A stretch of 64,000 nt of DNA from Ruegeria sp. PrR005 (GTDB taxonomy: Bacteria > Pseudomonadota > Alphaproteobacteria > Rhodobacterales > Rhodobacteraceae): the NCBI RefSeq assembly GCF_010500245.1, contig NZ_JAAGOX010000056.1, positions 149,265 through 213,264 of the forward strand. The letters are read 5' to 3'. The position numbers and the translations under genes were made by a program. Position 1 is the stretch's first letter; each line of letters starts with the position of its first letter. Below the pieces are notes generated by a model. The model ran no database searches. It had not been told where the DNA came from and saw only the letters and a program-made list of their open reading frames with translations. Positions 42,645 to 51,823 of this stretch are shown here, piece by piece.

Positions 42645-43411
42645 AAATATCAATGACGATTTTGAACAATGCAGCCGATGTCCTGAGACTTTTTGCGGCG
42701 GGCCACACCGACCTGACCGTTTCAGAGGTCACGACACAACTGTCGATCCCAAAGGCGAACGCCTCGAGATTGCTGAAGGCGATGCGGGATGCGGGGATGC
42801 TGGAAACTGTTGGCAATACCCGGCGCCACCGCCCCGGGCGGCTGATGCTCGATGTAGCGGCGGCCCTAAAGCATGCCTCGGGCCTGATCCGCCGCGCGTC
42901 AGAGGTCGTGGCCGAGGTTTCAGCACGCTATGGGCACACCGGCTATGTCTCGCTTCGCGAAGGGCGCGAGGTGACCGGGATCGCCGATTTCCCCGGCACG
43001 AACACGCTGCGCGTGATGGGGGCAGTCGGCCGCCGGCTGAAGGCCGAGGAAAGTGCCACCGGGCGTTCCTTGCTGGCGCGGCTGGCGGATGAAGAGGTGG
43101 CCGAGCTTTACGCAGGCCATGACGGGCTGGCCCACCTGTTGCGGCGGCTCGCAGTCATCCGCGAACAGGGGTTTGCCTATTCCAGCCAGGAGGCCACGCC
43201 GGGGGTCGATGCAATTGCCATCGCCGTCGCCAACCCGACGACCGCCGAAGCGGTCAGCTTGTGCATCGTTTATCCCCACGCGGTTGTCGAAAATGCGGAC
43301 CGCGACGACATGCTTGCCGCGCTGGCAAAGGGCGCCGCCCGGATCGCGGCCGAATTGGGTGACACCGGATTCACATACCCGCTGGCACCAGAGAAAGGAT
43401 TCATCGCATGA
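42638..43411 (+). CDS. IclR-family transcriptional regulator
   Basis: 257 residues: an N-terminal winged helix (AADVLRLFAAGHTDLTVSEV..., recognition part IPKANASRLLKAMRDAG) and a C-terminal GAF-like effector domain (ATGRSLLARLADEEV, PGVDAIAIAVANP). It is translationally coupled (ATGA) to the hyuA gene, so regulator and enzyme are co-transcribed. IclR proteins usually respond to a pathway metabolite, here probably a hydantoin, 5-oxoproline or related cyclic amide. The first ATG lies in the operator; a second at 42653 is possible and neither has a strong ribosome-binding site. Confidence 0.87.
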   Translation: MEQISMTILNNAADVLRLFAAGHTDLTVSEVTTQLSIPKANASRLLKAMRDAGMLETVGNTRRHRPGRLMLDVAAALKHASGLIRRASEVVAEVSARYGHTGYVSLREGREVTGIADFPGTNTLRVMGAVGRRLKAEESATGRSLLARLADEEVAELYAGHDGLAHLLRRLAVIREQGFAYSSQEATPGVDAIAIAVANPTTAEAVSLCIVYPHAVVENADRDDMLAALAKGAARIAAELGDTGFTYPLAPEKGFIA

Positions 43412-45534
43412 CCCATCCCAAATCACGCTGGCGCGTCGGCTTCGATATCGGGGGGACGTTCACCGATTTTGTTCTTTACGATGCCGAGACCTCCTCGGTC
43501 ACGCTGCACAAACGTCTGACAACGCCACATGACCCGTCCGAGGCGGCGCTGAAGGGGTTGGACGAGTTGCTGGCGCTGCGGTCGATCGGACATGCGGATG
43601 TCTCCGAGATCGTGCACGGAACCACCCTGGTCACCAATGCGGTGATCGAGCGCAAGGGCGCGCCTGTGGGGCTGATCACTACGCGCGGATTCCGCGATAT
43701 CCTCGAAATGGGAACCGAGCAGCGGTACGACATCTACGACTTGTTCGTGGCCTTTCCCGATCCCATCGTCAGCCGCGATCTGCGGCTTGAGGTCGATGAG
43801 CGCATGACCGCTGACGGCAAGGTTGCCACCCCGCTGGACGAGGCCGCCGTGCGCCAGGCGGCCGAACAGCTTGCCTCGCAGGGGTGCGAGGCGATTGCCA
43901 TCGTCTTTCTGCATTCCTATGCCAACCCCGATCACGAACAGCGCGCGGCCGGGATCGTCCGCGCCGCATTCCCCGATCTGGCGGTGTCGGTATCCTCGGA
44001 CGTGGTGGCCGAGATGGGTGAGTATCAGCGCAACGTGACCACCTGTGCCAACGCCTTTGTTCAGCCGCTGATGCACCGCTACCTGACCAGGCTGGAACAG
44101 GAGTTGCGGGGCAGGGGGTTCGCAGGTCCGCTGCGACTGATGCATTCGGCGGGCGGGCTCGTATCGCTGGAAACCGCCCGTGATTTCCCGATCCGCCTGC
44201 TGGAGAGCGGACCGGCAGGCGGCGGCCTGGCCACCGCGCTGTTCGGCGAAAAGGCAGGGCTTAAGGATGTGATTTCCTTCGACATGGGCGGTACGACGGC
44301 CAAGGCCTGCATGATCGAAGATGGTCGCGCCGAGGTGGCCCCGATGATGGAGGCCGCGCGGGTGCATCGTTTTACCAAGGGGTCGGGCCTGCCAATCAAG
44401 GCACCGGTGATCGAGATGATCGAGATCGGCGCGGGCGGCGGATCGATCGCCGCGATTGAAGAGGTGGGCTTGCTCAAGGTTGGGCCGCATTCGGCAGGGT
44501 CTGATCCCGGGCCTGCCTGTTATGGTCGGGGCGGGGTACAGCCTACGGTGACCGATGCCAATCTCGTGTTGGGATATAAGGATCCGCGCGACTATGCGAT
44601 GGTTGGGTTCGGCGGGGCCGGCCCGGCCCATGCGGTCGACGTGGCGCGGGTCATGGGGATTTCCTCGGTCCTGATCCCGCCCGCCTCTGGCGCGGCCGCG
44701 GCGCTTGGCTTCCTCGTGGCGCCGCTGTCGTTCGAGGATGTGCGATCAATGCGGGTCGAGTTGTCGGCGGGGTTCGATGCCGATGCCGTAAACTCCTTGC
44801 TGCAATCGCTCGAAGACGAAGGGCTGCGCCATCTCGACCGTGCCGGGGTTGCGCGCGCCGAAGCTGTGATCGAACGCAGCGCCGACATGCGGCTGGTGGG
44901 GCAGATGCATGACATCTCGGTCCCACTGCCCGGCCACGCGCTGCAAGAGGGCGATCTGCCCGCGATCCGCGAGGCGTTCCGCCGCGCCTATGCCGCGCGC
45001 TATGCCGAACCGTTCGAAGGCGCCAGGTTCGAAGCGGTGAACTTTCGTGTCCGCGTTGCCGGTCCGACCTCGGATCTGGAACTGACCGGGGCCGCCGATG
45101 GCGGTGACGCCGACAGCAAGGTCAAGGGCAGCCGTCATTGCTGGTTCGACGAGGGCGATTTCGAGACCACGGTCTATGACCGCTACGCCCTGCGGGCAGG
45201 CGACCGGATCGACGGGCCTGCGATCATCGAGGAACGCGAGTCGACGACGATCATCGGCCCGTCCGACCGGATAGAGATCGACGCGGGCCTGAACCTCTGT
45301 GTCACGCTCGGGGCCAGCCGGGCGGCCGAGGCCATCGTGACGCCGGAAATGTCGCGCGCCGAGGCGGTGGCGCGGATCGAGGCCGACCCGATCGGGCTGG
45401 AGATTATGTGGTCGCGTATGGCCATCGTGACGCCGGAAATGTCGCGCGCCGAGGCGGTGGCGCGGATCGAGGTCGACCCGATCGGGCTGGAGATTATGTG
45501 GTCGCGTATGGTCAACGTGGTCGAGGAGATGTAG
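43408..45534 (+). CDS. hyuA: Hydantoinase/5-oxoprolinase HyuA part of a HyuA-HyuB fusion, ended by an amber codon
   Basis: 708 residues up to a TAG at 45532. The N-terminal ATP-site motif VGFDIGGTFTDFVLYD, HGTTLVTNAVIERKG, and SFDMGGTTAKACMI with GAGGGSIA are typical of HyuA subunits, which use ATP to open hydantoin or 5-oxoproline rings. A normal HyuA would end near residue 640. Here the frame continues into HyuB N-terminal sequence (DPIGLEIMWSRM), present twice through a 90-bp tandem duplication, and stops in NVVEEM just before the conserved CRTAFSL. The HyuB sequence then continues in the same frame. The HyuA catalytic domain is intact, so this product may still fold; the fusion as a whole is broken. 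Confidence 0.85.
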   Translation: MTHPKSRWRVGFDIGGTFTDFVLYDAETSSVTLHKRLTTPHDPSEAALKGLDELLALRSIGHADVSEIVHGTTLVTNAVIERKGAPVGLITTRGFRDILEMGTEQRYDIYDLFVAFPDPIVSRDLRLEVDERMTADGKVATPLDEAAVRQAAEQLASQGCEAIAIVFLHSYANPDHEQRAAGIVRAAFPDLAVSVSSDVVAEMGEYQRNVTTCANAFVQPLMHRYLTRLEQELRGRGFAGPLRLMHSAGGLVSLETARDFPIRLLESGPAGGGLATALFGEKAGLKDVISFDMGGTTAKACMIEDGRAEVAPMMEAARVHRFTKGSGLPIKAPVIEMIEIGAGGGSIAAIEEVGLLKVGPHSAGSDPGPACYGRGGVQPTVTDANLVLGYKDPRDYAMVGFGGAGPAHAVDVARVMGISSVLIPPASGAAAALGFLVAPLSFEDVRSMRVELSAGFDADAVNSLLQSLEDEGLRHLDRAGVARAEAVIERSADMRLVGQMHDISVPLPGHALQEGDLPAIREAFRRAYAARYAEPFEGARFEAVNFRVRVAGPTSDLELTGAADGGDADSKVKGSRHCWFDEGDFETTVYDRYALRAGDRIDGPAIIEERESTTIIGPSDRIEIDAGLNLCVTLGASRAAEAIVTPEMSRAEAVARIEADPIGLEIMWSRMAIVTPEMSRAEAVARIEVDPIGLEIMWSRMVNVVEEM
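45331..45510 (+). repeat. 90-bp tandem duplication at the HyuA-HyuB junction
   Basis: 45331-45420 and 45421-45510 are direct tandem copies differing at a single base (C to T, Ala to Val, in the second copy). The unit is 30 codons, so the frame is kept. It covers the linker and the first residues of the HyuB domain. The near-identity points to a recent event. Confidence 0.95.
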
Positions 45535-45564
45535 CTGACCGTCTGCCGCACCGCATTTTCGCTG

Positions 45565-47172
45565 GTGATCGCCGAGGCACAGGATTTCGCCTGCGAGCTT
45601 CTGGACAAGGATGGCGAGACGCTGGCTCACAGCCCGCGCGCCATGCCGGTATTCAACCTGACGCTGCCCCGCGCGGTCAAGGCGCTGCTGCGGGCCTATC
45701 CGGCCGAGACGCTGAGACCGGGCGATGTTCTGATCACCAACGATCCATGGCTCTGCGCCGGACATCTGTTTGACATCGCCATCGTCACCCCGGCGTTTCG
45801 CGACGGTCGGCTGGTCGGGCTGATGGGCACAGTGGGCCATGTGTCCGACATCGGCGGTACCAAGGATTCGCTGCATGCGCGCGAGATCTACGAAGAGGGG
45901 CTGCAAATCCCGCCGATGAAGCTGTTTGACGCGGGCAGACCCAACGAAACGCTGATCCAACTGATCCGCCAGAACGTGCGCAACGGCGACCAGGTCCTGG
46001 GCGACATCTTCTCCTTCGTCGCGGCCAACAAGCTGGGGGCGGAGCGGCTTGACGCCTTCATGGCGGACTACGGGATGCACGATCTGGGGGCGCTGGCCGA
46101 AGTGGTGCAGGGCCTGTCGGAAAAGGCGATGCGCGACGCGGTGCGGGCCATACCCGATGGCGAATACCGCTCGACCATCACCAACAACCCGCTGGGCGAA
46201 AAGATCTCTTATCCAGTGCTGGTGAAAGTCGAGGGCGATGCGATTACCGTGGATTTCGACGGCGCGCCGCCGCAACTGCCGCAGGGCGGGCTGAACTCGA
46301 CGCTGAACTACACGGCGGCGCATGCAACCTATCCGCTGAAATGTATGCTGACACCCTCGGTGCGCGGCAATGCCGGGTGCTATCGTCCGTTCACGGTAAA
46401 GGCGCCCGAGGGCTCGATCCTGAACCCGACCTATCCGGCGGCGGTGAACCTGCGGACGCGGACGGGCTGGTACCTTGCGCCGAACATCTTCGCCGCCCTC
46501 TCAGGTGCCGCGGCGGACAAGGTGCAGTCCTTCACCGGTCTCGCCGTGGCGGCCAACATCTATGGCAAGGACGATCAGGGCACGTTCTATTCCGACATGC
46601 TGTTCGTGGGCGGCGGACAGGGCGGCGCCGCGCGCAAGGATGGGCATTCCTCGCTGCTTTGGCCGACCTCGGCGGCCAACACCTCGATCGAGCTGATGGA
46701 AAGCCGGGTTCCGGTTCTGGTGCTAGAAAAATCCTTCCTGGCCGACTCGGGGGGCGCGGGAAAGCAGCGCGGCGGGCTGGGGCAGATCGTGCGCTTCCGC
46801 AAGCGCGAGGATGACGGGCATGAGATGCTGGTCTCGGTCTATCCCGAAGGCGTCGACAACCCGATCCCGGGTCTCTTCGGCGGGCATCCGGGGGGCGGCG
46901 CGCGAGGCCTGGTTCAAGGCACCGACGGGCGGCTCCTGCGCGACTGCGGCACCGGCGCGCTGGTTTCCCTGAAGTCCACCGGTGAAATCGTCGAGTTGGT
47001 GCTGGGTGGCGGGGCCGGATTCGGCGATCCGGCAGAACGCAGCGCCGACGCGGTGGCCCGCGATCTGGCGCTGGGATTCATCACACCGGAACACGCCGCG
47101 CAGTTCTATCGGCAACCGACGGTTCCGTCCGGCACCGAGGCCGAGAAGCAGCCCAGCCAGGCCTGGGCCTGA
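45565..47172 (+). CDS. hyuB: HyuB part of the interrupted HyuA-HyuB hydantoinase/5-oxoprolinase
   Basis: HyuB homology resumes directly after the amber codon at 45532-45534 in the same frame (LTVCRTAFSLVIAEA) and runs to 47172. The first possible restart is the GTG at 45565, giving 535 residues but losing about 30 conserved N-terminal residues, and no ribosome-binding site precedes it. HyuB motifs include GDVLITNDPWLCAGHLFDI, GTVGHVSDIGG and LPQGGLNSTLNYTAAH. Counting from 43408 the whole frame is 1254 sense codons plus one amber, the length of single-chain 5-oxoprolinases. It is either a recent pseudogene, a split enzyme with poor reinitiation, or a base error in TGG (Trp). Confidence 0.75.
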   Translation: MIAEAQDFACELLDKDGETLAHSPRAMPVFNLTLPRAVKALLRAYPAETLRPGDVLITNDPWLCAGHLFDIAIVTPAFRDGRLVGLMGTVGHVSDIGGTKDSLHAREIYEEGLQIPPMKLFDAGRPNETLIQLIRQNVRNGDQVLGDIFSFVAANKLGAERLDAFMADYGMHDLGALAEVVQGLSEKAMRDAVRAIPDGEYRSTITNNPLGEKISYPVLVKVEGDAITVDFDGAPPQLPQGGLNSTLNYTAAHATYPLKCMLTPSVRGNAGCYRPFTVKAPEGSILNPTYPAAVNLRTRTGWYLAPNIFAALSGAAADKVQSFTGLAVAANIYGKDDQGTFYSDMLFVGGGQGGAARKDGHSSLLWPTSAANTSIELMESRVPVLVLEKSFLADSGGAGKQRGGLGQIVRFRKREDDGHEMLVSVYPEGVDNPIPGLFGGHPGGGARGLVQGTDGRLLRDCGTGALVSLKSTGEIVELVLGGGAGFGDPAERSADAVARDLALGFITPEHAAQFYRQPTVPSGTEAEKQPSQAWA

Positions 47173-47184
47173 ACGCCAAGACCG

Positions 47185-47201
47185 CGTGCCGGTCCGGCAC
47201 G
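47185..47201 (+). repeat. Stem-loop between hyuB and binding-protein gene
   Basis: CGTGCCGG and CCGGCACG are perfect arms around a single T (a folded RNA would use GGTCC as loop). It is followed by TGACTTTCGACC and, after an A-rich stretch, the AAGGAG site of the next gene. It may end or process part of the iclR-hyu transcript, so that the transporter genes are expressed differently. Confidence 0.55.
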
Positions 47202-47244
47202 TGACTTTCGACCAAAAAAGACAGACCCAACAAGGAGTGATCAC

Positions 47245-48822
47245 ATGAAAACCTCGTCTCATCTGACAATCTCCCGGCGCGGCCTCCTGGCCATGGCGGG
47301 TGCTGGACTTGCGACCGCAACCTTGCCTGGTGCGCTGTTCGCGCAAGGCAGCGGCAATATCCTGGTCATCGCATCCGGTCAGGACATTCCGAATTTCGAC
47401 CCGCATACCGCGACCGGCTATTCCGCGTCGTTCTTCATGCGCAATGTCTACGATCCGCTCGTGCGTGTGGCGGGCAATCCGCCCGAGGCGGTCCCGGCCC
47501 TGGCCGAAAGCTGGGAGGTGTCCGAAGATGGCAAGACCTATGTCTTCAAGCTGAACGGCAATGCCCGGTTCCATTCCGGTGCCCCTGTCACCTCCGAAGA
47601 CGTGGTCTATTCGTTCCAGCGGGCCCTCAGCCTGGCCAAGGGCAATTCCTGGATGATCCGTGATATCGTGACGGCGGAAGGCGTCAAGGCGCTGGATGCC
47701 ACCACGGTGGAGTTCACGCTGGCGACTCCTTTTGCCGCCTTTCTGCAAGTGCTGCCCTGGATTTTCATCGTCGAGAAAGCCGTGGTCGAGGCCAATCTGG
47801 GCGCGGATATGGGGCAGACTTGGCTGCTTACCAACACTGCCGGATCGGGACCGTTTCAGGTCGCCCGGGTCGAGGTCGGAACGCTGTATCACCTCGCCCG
47901 TGTGGCCGATGCCTGGCAACCGGGGGGCGGCAACCTTGGCGGGGTGATCTGGCAGATCGTGCGCGAAACCGCGACGCAGCGTCTGCTGCTTCAGCGCGGC
48001 GAGGCGCATATCGCCGTCGACCTGACCAGCGAGGACATGGACAGCCTGGCCGATGCGCCGGGCGTGGTGCGGGTGCTGGAGCCGGAATACCGCACCTTCT
48101 CGATCAAGATGAATACAAAGAACGGCCCCCTGACGGACCCGAACATGCGCAAGGCGATTTCCCATGCGACCAACTATCAGGCCATCGTCGACGCGGCGGG
48201 CTATGCCAACCTGATGACCGGGCCGCTGCCCGACGGCATTCTGGGGCATAACCCGGATCTTGGGGTCTATCGTATGGATCTGGACAAGGCCAAGGAATAC
48301 CTGGCCAAGACCGCTACCCCCGAAGGGGGCATCACGCTCAAGATGGTGCATGTGTCGGGACTGGAACAACAGCGACGCTGGGCGCTGATCATGCTGGACA
48401 GCCTCAAGCAGATCAACATCGACCTGGAAATCCAGCCGTTGAAATGGCCGGATATGGTGGCCGCCTGCGCTTCGCCGGAAACCTTCCCTGACCTCTTCCC
48501 GGTCTACCAGACCGCGAACTATGGCGATCCAGACAACATCGCCTTTGCCGCCTATCATTCCTCGCGCAATGGCGGCTGGCAGAACGCGGTTTACAGCAAT
48601 CCCGAGGTCGATGCCCTGATCGAGGCAGGCCGGGCCGAGATCGACCCGGAAAAGCGCAAGGCGATCTATCAGGCGTTCCAGGAAATGGTCGTCGCGGATG
48701 CGCCCGATATCTTCGGAGTGCTGGAAAAGCGCCGGCTTGGTCTGCGGGACAGCGTGAAGAACTACAACTTCACCCCGGTTGCGTCGAACGCGATCGAAGC
48801 CTGGCCGCTGTCGCTGAGCTGA
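47245..48822 (+). CDS. ABC transporter substrate-binding protein, peptide/nickel (family 5) type
   Basis: 525 residues of the DppA/OppA-like family 5. The N-terminus has a twin-arginine-like signal (ISRRGLLAMAGAG, cleavage near LFAQG), suggesting export in folded form, which is frequent for this family in rhodobacters. Conserved elements are PNFDPHTATGY, LAESWEVSEDGKTYVFKL and FHSGAPVTSEDVVYSFQRAL. It is 72 bp downstream of the hyuB part and begins a five-gene dpp-like import operon. The ligand is presumably the cyclic amide, ureido compound or peptide metabolised by HyuAB; this is context-based. Confidence 0.88.
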   Translation: MKTSSHLTISRRGLLAMAGAGLATATLPGALFAQGSGNILVIASGQDIPNFDPHTATGYSASFFMRNVYDPLVRVAGNPPEAVPALAESWEVSEDGKTYVFKLNGNARFHSGAPVTSEDVVYSFQRALSLAKGNSWMIRDIVTAEGVKALDATTVEFTLATPFAAFLQVLPWIFIVEKAVVEANLGADMGQTWLLTNTAGSGPFQVARVEVGTLYHLARVADAWQPGGGNLGGVIWQIVRETATQRLLLQRGEAHIAVDLTSEDMDSLADAPGVVRVLEPEYRTFSIKMNTKNGPLTDPNMRKAISHATNYQAIVDAAGYANLMTGPLPDGILGHNPDLGVYRMDLDKAKEYLAKTATPEGGITLKMVHVSGLEQQRRWALIMLDSLKQINIDLEIQPLKWPDMVAACASPETFPDLFPVYQTANYGDPDNIAFAAYHSSRNGGWQNAVYSNPEVDALIEAGRAEIDPEKRKAIYQAFQEMVVADAPDIFGVLEKRRLGLRDSVKNYNFTPVASNAIEAWPLSLS

Positions 48823-48883
48823 ATCGACACCGTCGGGCGGCGAGATGCCGCCCGACCGTTTCTCGACGGTAGAGGCGCCCCAG

Positions 48884-49891
48884 ATGCTCTATTTCATCCT
48901 GCGACGGATCGTGCTGCTTTTTCCCGTCGTCATCGGTCTGACGGTCATCATGTTCGCCATCGCGCGGCTGCTTCCCGGCGATCCGGTGGCGCTGGCTGCC
49001 GGGCCGAACGCAACCCAGGCCGAGATCGAGGCGCTGGCCCGTGAGTTTGGCCTGGATCAGCCGATCTGGACGCAATACGCCAATTATGTGGCCGGACTTG
49101 TCCAGGGCGATCTGGGGACCTCGCTGTTGACCCGTCGACCGGTGGCCGCCGACATCGCGGCCTATCTGCCGGCGACGCTGGAACTGGTCTTTGCGGCGAT
49201 GTTCATCGCCGTGATCGTGGGGATCCCGCTGGGCCTTGTCACCGCCGTCTGGCGCAATCGCTGGCCGGATTACCTGAGCCAGATCCTGGCGATCGGCGCG
49301 ATTTCGATGCCGCGCTTCTTTCTGGGTCTCCTGCTGCAACTCTGCTTTGCCATGTGGCTCATGTGGCTGCCCCTGGGAGGGCGATTTCCCATCATCCTGA
49401 TTCCGCCGCCCACCGTGACCGGTTTCCTGACCATCGACTCGCTGCTGGCCGGAGACATGAACGCCTTTGCCACCGCGCTGCGGCATCTGGCGATGCCTGC
49501 CATCGCCATGTCGCTGTCACCTCTGGCCACCATCATGCGGATGATGCGTGCCTCGACCATCGAAGTGATGAGCCAGGATTACGTGACCACCGCGCGCGCG
49601 CTTGGCCTGCCAAAGGCCAAGATCATCCTGAAATACGTCGCACGCAATGCGGTCTCGGCCACGCTGACGGTGACCGGTCTCTATTTCGGCTGGCTGCTGG
49701 GCGGTACGGTGTTGGTCGAGACAGTGTTCGACTGGCCCGGGCTCGGTCTTTACGCCACCAAGGCCATCATCTCGCAGGATATGCTGCCGGTGATCGGTGT
49801 GGCGCTGGTGATCGGGTTGCTGTTCGTTCTGGCGAACCTTGCCATCGACCTGCTCTACGGCGTGATCAACCCGAAGGTGCGCTACTCATGA
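48884..49891 (+). CDS. ABC transporter permease (DppB-like)
   Basis: 335 residues with six membrane helices and the family N-terminus MLYFILRRIVLLFPVVIGLTV, plus a long first periplasmic region and the EAA segment DYVTTARALGLPKAKIILKYV. The ATG at 48884 was preferred over an in-frame upstream start at 48845 because the conserved N-terminus begins here. The stop overlaps the next gene's ATG. It forms half of the membrane channel of the peptide-type importer. Confidence 0.88.
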   Translation: MLYFILRRIVLLFPVVIGLTVIMFAIARLLPGDPVALAAGPNATQAEIEALAREFGLDQPIWTQYANYVAGLVQGDLGTSLLTRRPVAADIAAYLPATLELVFAAMFIAVIVGIPLGLVTAVWRNRWPDYLSQILAIGAISMPRFFLGLLLQLCFAMWLMWLPLGGRFPIILIPPPTVTGFLTIDSLLAGDMNAFATALRHLAMPAIAMSLSPLATIMRMMRASTIEVMSQDYVTTARALGLPKAKIILKYVARNAVSATLTVTGLYFGWLLGGTVLVETVFDWPGLGLYATKAIISQDMLPVIGVALVIGLLFVLANLAIDLLYGVINPKVRYS

Positions 49892-50784
49892 CCCAGATCA
49901 CCGATCCCATCCCGGCCGATACCGCCAGACCACGCGGTGACGGGTTGCGCCGCGCGATGTTCCGCTTTCGCCAGTCCAGGCTGTCGATGATCGGCGCGGG
50001 CATGGTTGCGGTTGTACTGTTCTTCACGCTCTTCGGCGGTCTGCTGGCCCCGTTCCCCGAGCATGTCGCGGGCGGTGTCGATACCGCCAACCGGTTCGAC
50101 GCGCCGTCCTTGGCGCACCCGTTCGGGACCAATGAACTGGGTCAGGATGTGCTGTCGCTGGTCATGGCGGGAACCACCGTGTCGGTGCTGGCCGGGTTCG
50201 GCGTTGTCCTGATCGGATCGGCGATCGGTACGCTGGTGGGGGCAATAGCCGGTTTTGTTGGCGGCTGGACCGATGAGATCCTGATGCGGTTGACCGACCT
50301 GACGCTGACCATTCCGGGGCTGATCCTGGCCATGGCCGTGGCGGCGGCGCTGGGGCCGGGCTTTGCCAATATGGTCATCGCGATTTCCCTGTCCTGGTGG
50401 CCGGGATACGCGCGGCTGGTCCGGGGCGAGGTGCTGGCCGCGCGAGAAGAGGTCTATGTGACCGCGGCGCGCGCCATTGGCGCGGGGCCGGGCCGCATCC
50501 TGTTCCGCCACATCCTGCCCAACGTCCTTTCGCCTATCATCGTGAAGATGTCGCTGGACATGGGTTTTGCCATCCTGACCGTCGCCGCCCTGGGCTTTAT
50601 CGGCATCGGGGTGCGCACGCCGACGCCGGAATGGGGCACGCTGCTGTCGCTGTCGCGATCCTATATGCCCGATTACTGGTGGACGGCGATGGCGCCCGGC
50701 ATGGCGATGTTCCTCGCGGTCTTTGGCTTCAACCTGCTTGGCGATGGCCTGCGCGACATTCTTGATCCGAAAGCGAGGCGCTGA
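49888..50784 (+). CDS. ABC transporter permease (DppC-like)
   Basis: 298 residues. Its features are an N-terminal amphipathic lead with FRFRQSRLSMIGAGMVAVVLFFTLFG, the HPFGTNELGQDVLSLVMAG motif of DppC/OppC permeases and the EAA loop EVYVTAARAIGAGPGRILFRHILPN. It pairs with the DppB-like protein, with which it shares an ATGA overlap. A much longer in-frame extension into the previous gene is an artefact. Confidence 0.88.
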   Translation: MTQITDPIPADTARPRGDGLRRAMFRFRQSRLSMIGAGMVAVVLFFTLFGGLLAPFPEHVAGGVDTANRFDAPSLAHPFGTNELGQDVLSLVMAGTTVSVLAGFGVVLIGSAIGTLVGAIAGFVGGWTDEILMRLTDLTLTIPGLILAMAVAAALGPGFANMVIAISLSWWPGYARLVRGEVLAAREEVYVTAARAIGAGPGRILFRHILPNVLSPIIVKMSLDMGFAILTVAALGFIGIGVRTPTPEWGTLLSLSRSYMPDYWWTAMAPGMAMFLAVFGFNLLGDGLRDILDPKARR

Positions 50785-50785
50785 C

Positions 50786-51823
50786 ATGGCCGGGGCGCTT
50801 CTGTCGATCCGCGATCTGCACCTGACGATGAAAAGCTTTGATGGCGAGGCGCATGTGCTCAATGGCATCGACCTCGAGGTCCGGCGCGGCGAGATCTGGG
50901 GGCTGGTCGGTGAATCCGGCTGTGGCAAGTCGCTGACCGGTCTGTCGATCTCGCGCCTCGTGCCGTCACCGCCGGCCCGCTATGCCCGGGGCGAGATCCT
51001 GTTCGAAGGCAGCGATATCCTCACCCTGCCGATGCGCGACGTCGAAGCCCTGCGCGGCAAGCGGATCGGCATGATCTTTCAGGACCCGACCACCAATCTC
51101 AACCCAGTCTACCGAGTTGGCGAGCAGCTGGTCGACGTAGCGCTTGCTGCTGCCAGTCACGATCCGTCTGTGCTGGACTGCGCCGCAAACGCCGGGCGCC
51201 GCGAGCGCCGGCGGGCCGCACGGCGGCTGGCGGCCGAGATGCTCGGGCGGGTGGGTATTCCCGATGCCAAGACCCGGCTCGACAATTACCCGCATGAATT
51301 CTCGGGTGGGATGCGCCAGCGCGTGCTGATCGCCATGGCGCTGATCGGGCGGCCCGATCTGCTGATTGCCGACGAACCGAAAACCGCGCTTGACGTATCG
51401 GTGCAGGCGCAGATCCTGAAGCTGCTCAAGGGCACGGTGGCCGATCATGACATCGGCGTGATCCTGATCACGCATAATCTGGGCGTGGTGGCCCAGACCT
51501 GCACTCATGTTGCCGTGATGTATGCCGGGAACGTCGTGGAAAGCGGCCCGGTCGCCCGGGTCATCGAAGATCCGGCCCATCCCTACACCCGGGCCCTGAT
51601 GGCGGCGATCCCCACCAAGGAGTCGCGCCGAGGATCGCTCAACGGGTTGGGGGGCAGGGTACCCAACCTGATCGCCCCGCCACCGGGATGCCGATTTTCG
51701 CCGCGCTGCCCGCTGGCGCAGCCCGACTGTACTCGCGCGGTGCCGCCCTCGGTGGCTGTCGGGCGCGACCATTGGACAGCCTGCCTCCGGGCAAAGGAAA
51801 TCGAAGGGGTCGCCCATGTCTGA
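50786..51823 (+). CDS. ABC transporter ATPase (DppD-like)
   Basis: 345 residues from the ATG one base after the DppC stop. It has Walker A GESGCGKS, signature EFSGGMRQR, Walker B LLIADEP and switch ITHNLGVV. The C-terminal oligopeptide extension has [14 protein letters not shown], the cysteines that can hold a 4Fe-4S cluster in DppD/OppD. One oddity is the sequence [10 protein letters not shown], where nearly all relatives have DEPTTALDV; the Lys lies just after the catalytic Glu. It forms the ATPase heterodimer with the next gene product. Confidence 0.88.
   Translation: MAGALLSIRDLHLTMKSFDGEAHVLNGIDLEVRRGEIWGLVGESGCGKSLTGLSISRLVPSPPARYARGEILFEGSDILTLPMRDVEALRGKRIGMIFQDPTTNLNPVYRVGEQLVDVALAAASHDPSVLDCAANAGRRERRRAARRLAAEMLGRVGIPDAKTRLDNYPHEFSGGMRQRVLIAMALIGRPDLLIADEPKTALDVSVQAQILKLLKGTVADHDIGVILITHNLGVVAQTCTHVAVMYAGNVVESGPVARVIEDPAHPYTRALMAAIPTKESRRGSLNGLGGRVPNLIAPPPGCRFSPRCPLAQPDCTRAVPPSVAVGRDHWTACLRAKEIEGVAHV

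Noticed and set aside
45331..45510. Direct repeat considered as a CRISPR remnant
   Set aside because: Only two contiguous copies, 90 bp each, with no spacers, and in-frame within a coding sequence.
46723..48558. 611-codon minus-strand frame opposite hyuB and the peptide-binding protein
   Set aside because: Spans two unrelated plus-strand genes and the intergenic hairpin; composition of an antisense frame.
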